From Halorhabdus sp. CBA1104 (lineage in GTDB: Archaea; Halobacteriota; Halobacteria; Halobacteriales; Haloarculaceae): a stretch of 64,000 nt of DNA. The notes below the pieces were generated by a model, which ran no database searches, was not told the DNA's origin, and worked only from the letters and a program-made list of their open reading frames with translations. Below, piece by piece: positions 61,302 through 64,000 of this stretch (position 1 is its first letter; each line of letters begins with the position of its first letter). The stretch spans positions 992,001 through 1,056,000 of the forward strand of contig NZ_CP033878.1 in the NCBI RefSeq assembly GCF_009690625.1, given 5' to 3'. Made by a program: the position numbers and the translations under genes.

Positions 61302-64000
61302 ATGAGTCAGGCTACGCTCACTCAGCGACCGTACGTCAATTCGAATCTGTTCTCGGGGCACTATCTCGACGAGCGTGTACAAGAACGCGAGGAGTGGGAG
61401 TGTGACGAAGCCGCTCAGGACGCGCTGGCGGAATTGGAGTCGCTGTACGAGATGGAAGGAACGCTGGTCGACGGCTACGGTGAGGACGCCCTCGTTGACA
61501 ACTGGATCGACGGCGTACTCGACGTGCTCGGATACGGGACCCAAAAGGAGGTGACGCTGCCCGATGGCGGTGGGTACGTCGACGAGTTGCTGTTTGCGGA
61601 CGGGGAGACTCGTCGTGACGCAGCAGAGGTGTATCTGAAGAGCGAAGACACCACAGATCTATTCGAGGGTGGCCTCGGCCTCGTCGAAGCCAAGCAGTGG
61701 GACGCTGATTTCACGGCAGAGTTCAGCGAACGTCGCCAGTATCGCAATGCGTCCCACCAGATCAAGCACTATCTGGAAAAGACGCCCTCGAACATCCAGT
61801 GGGGCATCCTGACGAACGGGCGCAAGTGGCGACTCTACGGGACGAAAGACTACGAGACACAGACGTATTTCGAAATCGACCTGCCGGAGCTAATCGAGCG
61901 CGGGGATCTTGACGCGTTCAAATATTTCTACGTCTTTTTCCGCCCCGAAGCGTTTCGGGAGTCAGCCGGGACTACGTTTTTGGACGAGGTGCGGTCCGAA
62001 AGTGAAACCGCGTCCCAGGAACTCGGGGAGGATCTGCAAGATAACGTCTTCACGGCGCTGCGAGTCCTCGGCCGTGGATTCGTTGAAACGAACGATATGG
62101 ACATCGATCCCGACGACGAGGAGGCCTTAGACGAACTCAAAGAGCAATCGCTGGTGTTGCTCTACCGGTTGATGTTTGTCCTGTACGCCGAAGCTCGGGG
62201 ACTGATCCATCCAGAGGACCCTTCAGAACAATCCGAATACGAGGAGAACTTCAGTCTCGACGCGCTGCGACTTGAGATTCACGAGGAGATCGGGGAGGTT
62301 GACGAAGGCTTTGAGGGGTTCAGCGAGTACTCGACGACGTACTGGAATCGCCTTGAGGATTTGTTCGGGCTGATCGACGAAGGTGAGGAGGATCTCGGGA
62401 TTCCACCGTACAACGGTGGCCTGTTCGATCACGACAAGCACGATTTCTTGACCGAGCACGCGGTGAGCAATCGGTATCTCGCGGAGGTTATCTACCGGCT
62501 TTCGACGACGGAAAACGACGAGGGACGGTACGTGCTGGCTGACTACGCAGACCTGGACACGCGACACCTCGGCAGCGTCTACGAGGGGCTGTTAGAGCAC
62601 CAATTTAAGATCGCACCAGAGCAATACGCCGCCGTCGCCGAGGACGGTGGCCAGGTCTGGAAGCCGGCCGACGAGGTGACCGACGACGGTGCGGTAGAGA
62701 CGGTCCCCGAGGGTGGGCTGTACGTCGTCAACGACGAGGGCGAGCGCAAGGCGACGGGGGCGTACTACACGCCCGACTACGTGGTGACGTACATCGTCGA
62801 GGAGACTGTCGGGCCGCTGGTCGAGGAGATCCGCGAAGAGCTAGTCGAGCAGGGTTTCGAGCCGGGGACCCAGGAGTATCTTGGGCCGTTCCTCCGGCGT
62901 GTCCGTGATTTGCAGATCCTCGATCCAGCGATGGGGAGCGGGCACTTTCTGACGCGGGCGACGGAGTACCTCGCCAACGAGGTTATGGAGGACGTCCGGG
63001 AAGTCGAGGAGGGGGTTGCAGGATATTGGGACGAACAGCACGTTCGCCGCCAGATCGCCAAAGAGTGCATCTATGGCGTGGACATCAACGGCATGGCTGT
63101 CGAACTGGCGAAGCTGTCGATGTGGCTGGAGACGCTGGCGGCCGACCAGCCGCTGGCCTTTCTCGATCACCACCTCAAGGCCGGGAACTCGCTGGTGGGC
63201 TCGGACGTGACGGACGTGCTCAGCGAGGACGACGAGGAGGACGGCGGGCAGTTGACGCTGACGCAGGCCTTCGGTCGCGTGCGTCGGGACACCCTGGATC
63301 ACGTGATGGACCTGATGGCGGACTTGCTGGCGATGGACAACGAGACCCTGGAAGACGTCCACTCGATGGAGGACCTCTACGCGGAGATCCAGGACGACCC
63401 ACTCTACCGGCGGCTGTTCGAGTTGACGAACGTCCACACCGCCGAGCAGTTCGGGGTGAGCGTGCCCGAGGACGCCTACGAGCAGATGGCCGACGCCATC
63501 GAGGACGAAAGCGAGTGGGCCGCGATTCAGGGGGAGAACTGGTTCGCGGACGCCCAGGCGCTGGCCGACGAGCAGACGTTCTTCCACTGGGAACTGGAGT
63601 ACCCCGGCGTGTTCTTCGACGAAGACGGGGAAGAACGTGAAGATGCCGGGTTTGACGCCGTGATCGGGAATCCGCCGTATATTCGTGTGCAGAAAATACC
63701 CCATGATTTCATTGATTATCTGAAGGAAGATTATGAAACTGCATACAGGAGGATCGATATATCGATATTATTCTGTGAATTTGCTTCAAATATCTCAAAT
63801 TCAGATGGAAATGTAGGGTTTATAACCTCTCTCCAATTCCGAAACGCAAAATACGGGGAGAAAATCAGGGATTTCCTAGCTGAAAGAAATCTCCAAAAGA
63901 TAGTCAATTTTGGAGACTTGCCGGTATTTGGGAATATTACAACGTACCCCGGTATCATTATTTGGAGTCCCGAAATCAACAGCGATTCGAAGGTTGATTA
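61302..64000 (+). CDS. Type IIG (Eco57I-like) restriction-modification enzyme, 3' end outside window
   Basis: The visible 899 codons combine nuclease and methyltransferase in one chain. The N-terminal 200 residues hold a PD-(D/E)xK-like site with YVDELLF and LGLVEAKQWD. A helical region follows. The N6-adenine methyltransferase domain has RKATGAYYTPDYVV, SAM motif I LDPAMGSGHFL (from base 62922) and catalytic motif IV NPPY (63669-63680). Target-recognition sequence should follow. Just after NPPY the DNA turns sharply AT-rich, while the reading frame stays open to the window end. ATG 61302 is used; a GTG 12 bases earlier is possible. The gene begins right after the tRNA-end repeats, so it looks island-borne. 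BREX PglX has similar domains, but no other BREX genes are in the window. Confidence 0.9.
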   Translation, partial: MSQATLTQRPYVNSNLFSGHYLDERVQEREEWECDEAAQDALAELESLYEMEGTLVDGYGEDALVDNWIDGVLDVLGYGTQKEVTLPDGGGYVDELLFADGETRRDAAEVYLKSEDTTDLFEGGLGLVEAKQWDADFTAEFSERRQYRNASHQIKHYLEKTPSNIQWGILTNGRKWRLYGTKDYETQTYFEIDLPELIERGDLDAFKYFYVFFRPEAFRESAGTTFLDEVRSESETASQELGEDLQDNVFTALRVLGRGFVETNDMDIDPDDEEALDELKEQSLVLLYRLMFVLYAEARGLIHPEDPSEQSEYEENFSLDALRLEIHEEIGEVDEGFEGFSEYSTTYWNRLEDLFGLIDEGEEDLGIPPYNGGLFDHDKHDFLTEHAVSNRYLAEVIYRLSTTENDEGRYVLADYADLDTRHLGSVYEGLLEHQFKIAPEQYAAVAEDGGQVWKPADEVTDDGAVETVPEGGLYVVNDEGERKATGAYYTPDYVVTYIVEETVGPLVEEIREELVEQGFEPGTQEYLGPFLRRVRDLQILDPAMGSGHFLTRATEYLANEVMEDVREVEEGVAGYWDEQHVRRQIAKECIYGVDINGMAVELAKLSMWLETLAADQPLAFLDHHLKAGNSLVGSDVTDVLSEDDEEDGGQLTLTQAFGRVRRDTLDHVMDLMADLLAMDNETLEDVHSMEDLYAEIQDDPLYRRLFELTNVHTAEQFGVSVPEDAYEQMADAIEDESEWAAIQGENWFADAQALADEQTFFHWELEYPGVFFDEDGEEREDAGFDAVIGNPPYIRVQKIPHDFIDYLKEDYETAYRRIDISILFCEFASNISNSDGNVGFITSLQFRNAKYGEKIRDFLAERNLQKIVNFGDLPVFGNITTYPGIIIWSPEINSDSKVD

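Noticed and set aside
61302-64000. BREX system (PglX) as the identity of the restriction gene
   Set aside because: The domain order would allow it, but no other BREX gene is in view and the N-terminal nuclease-like site favours Type IIG. It cannot be settled until the sequence beyond the window is seen.

Overview
The window reads as one stretch of a haloarchaeal (class Halobacteria) chromosome. The coding sequence is GC-rich with strongly GC-biased third codon positions, and the proteins are rich in Asp and Glu. Many genes sit a few bases behind an AT-rich TATA-like element with no Shine-Dalgarno sequence. The gene set includes archaeal markers: GatD, Nop5/fibrillarin, archaeal CoaD, a TFB-like factor, SAMP/MoaD-type and UPF0179 proteins, archaeal GMP synthetase and ThrRS. 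I cannot name the genus from sequence alone.

Region by region. (1) 1-7.5 kb: peroxiredoxin (cut by the window edge), a ZIP-like metal permease, a feoA/feoB/feoC-like ferrous iron cluster with a DtxR-like palindrome over the first start codon and disturbed feoA/feoB reading frames, a MIP18/DUF59 protein, a flavin disulfide reductase and a NikR-type nickel regulator. (2) 7.7-12.5 kb, minus strand: a compact operon of an AhpD-like protein, a lipoyl-domain/dihydrolipoyl dehydrogenase fusion, and a split lipoate ligase (LplB+LplA), preceded by a second FAD reductase. No E1/E2 genes are nearby, so this looks like a self-contained lipoyl redox module. (3) 12.5-21.4 kb: a decayed MFS gene, DUF89 phosphatase, a KaiC-like ATPase, two small regulators, a TDT-family exporter, then a FecBCD-type ABC importer joined to a TsaA-FmdE fusion protein. 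(4) 21.4-25.1 kb: a mobile-element scar, with a transposase C-terminal fragment, a tyrosine recombinase with its small partner gene, and 1.5 kb without a supportable gene. (5) 25.1-44.9 kb: chromosomal housekeeping and envelope genes, including a histidine kinase with an unusual C-terminal lectin-like domain, MEMO, a methylthiotransferase, a potassium channel, a SAMP/MoaD-like protein, GatD, a repeat-bearing secreted protein, a Vms1-type release-factor-like protein, a GCS2 ligase, ThrRS and PspA. (6) 45-60.2 kb: pyrG-guaAb, MoaB, a second histidine kinase, Idi, an Lrp regulator divergent from carA, asparaginase, Nop5-fibrillarin, a second GCS2 ligase (GshA-like) and CoaD. (7) 60.2-64 kb: a one-repeat TFB-like protein, tRNA-Leu(UAG), three further copies of the tRNA 3' end interleaved with hairpins, and a Type IIG (Eco57I-like) restriction-modification gene that runs off the window and turns abruptly AT-rich after its NPPY motif.

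The most interesting parts are the lipoyl/AhpD operon, the stacked tRNA 3'-end repeats leading into the restriction island, the TsaA-FmdE plus FecBCD locus, and the histidine kinase with a C-terminal beta-sandwich. No CRISPR array or rRNA gene was seen.
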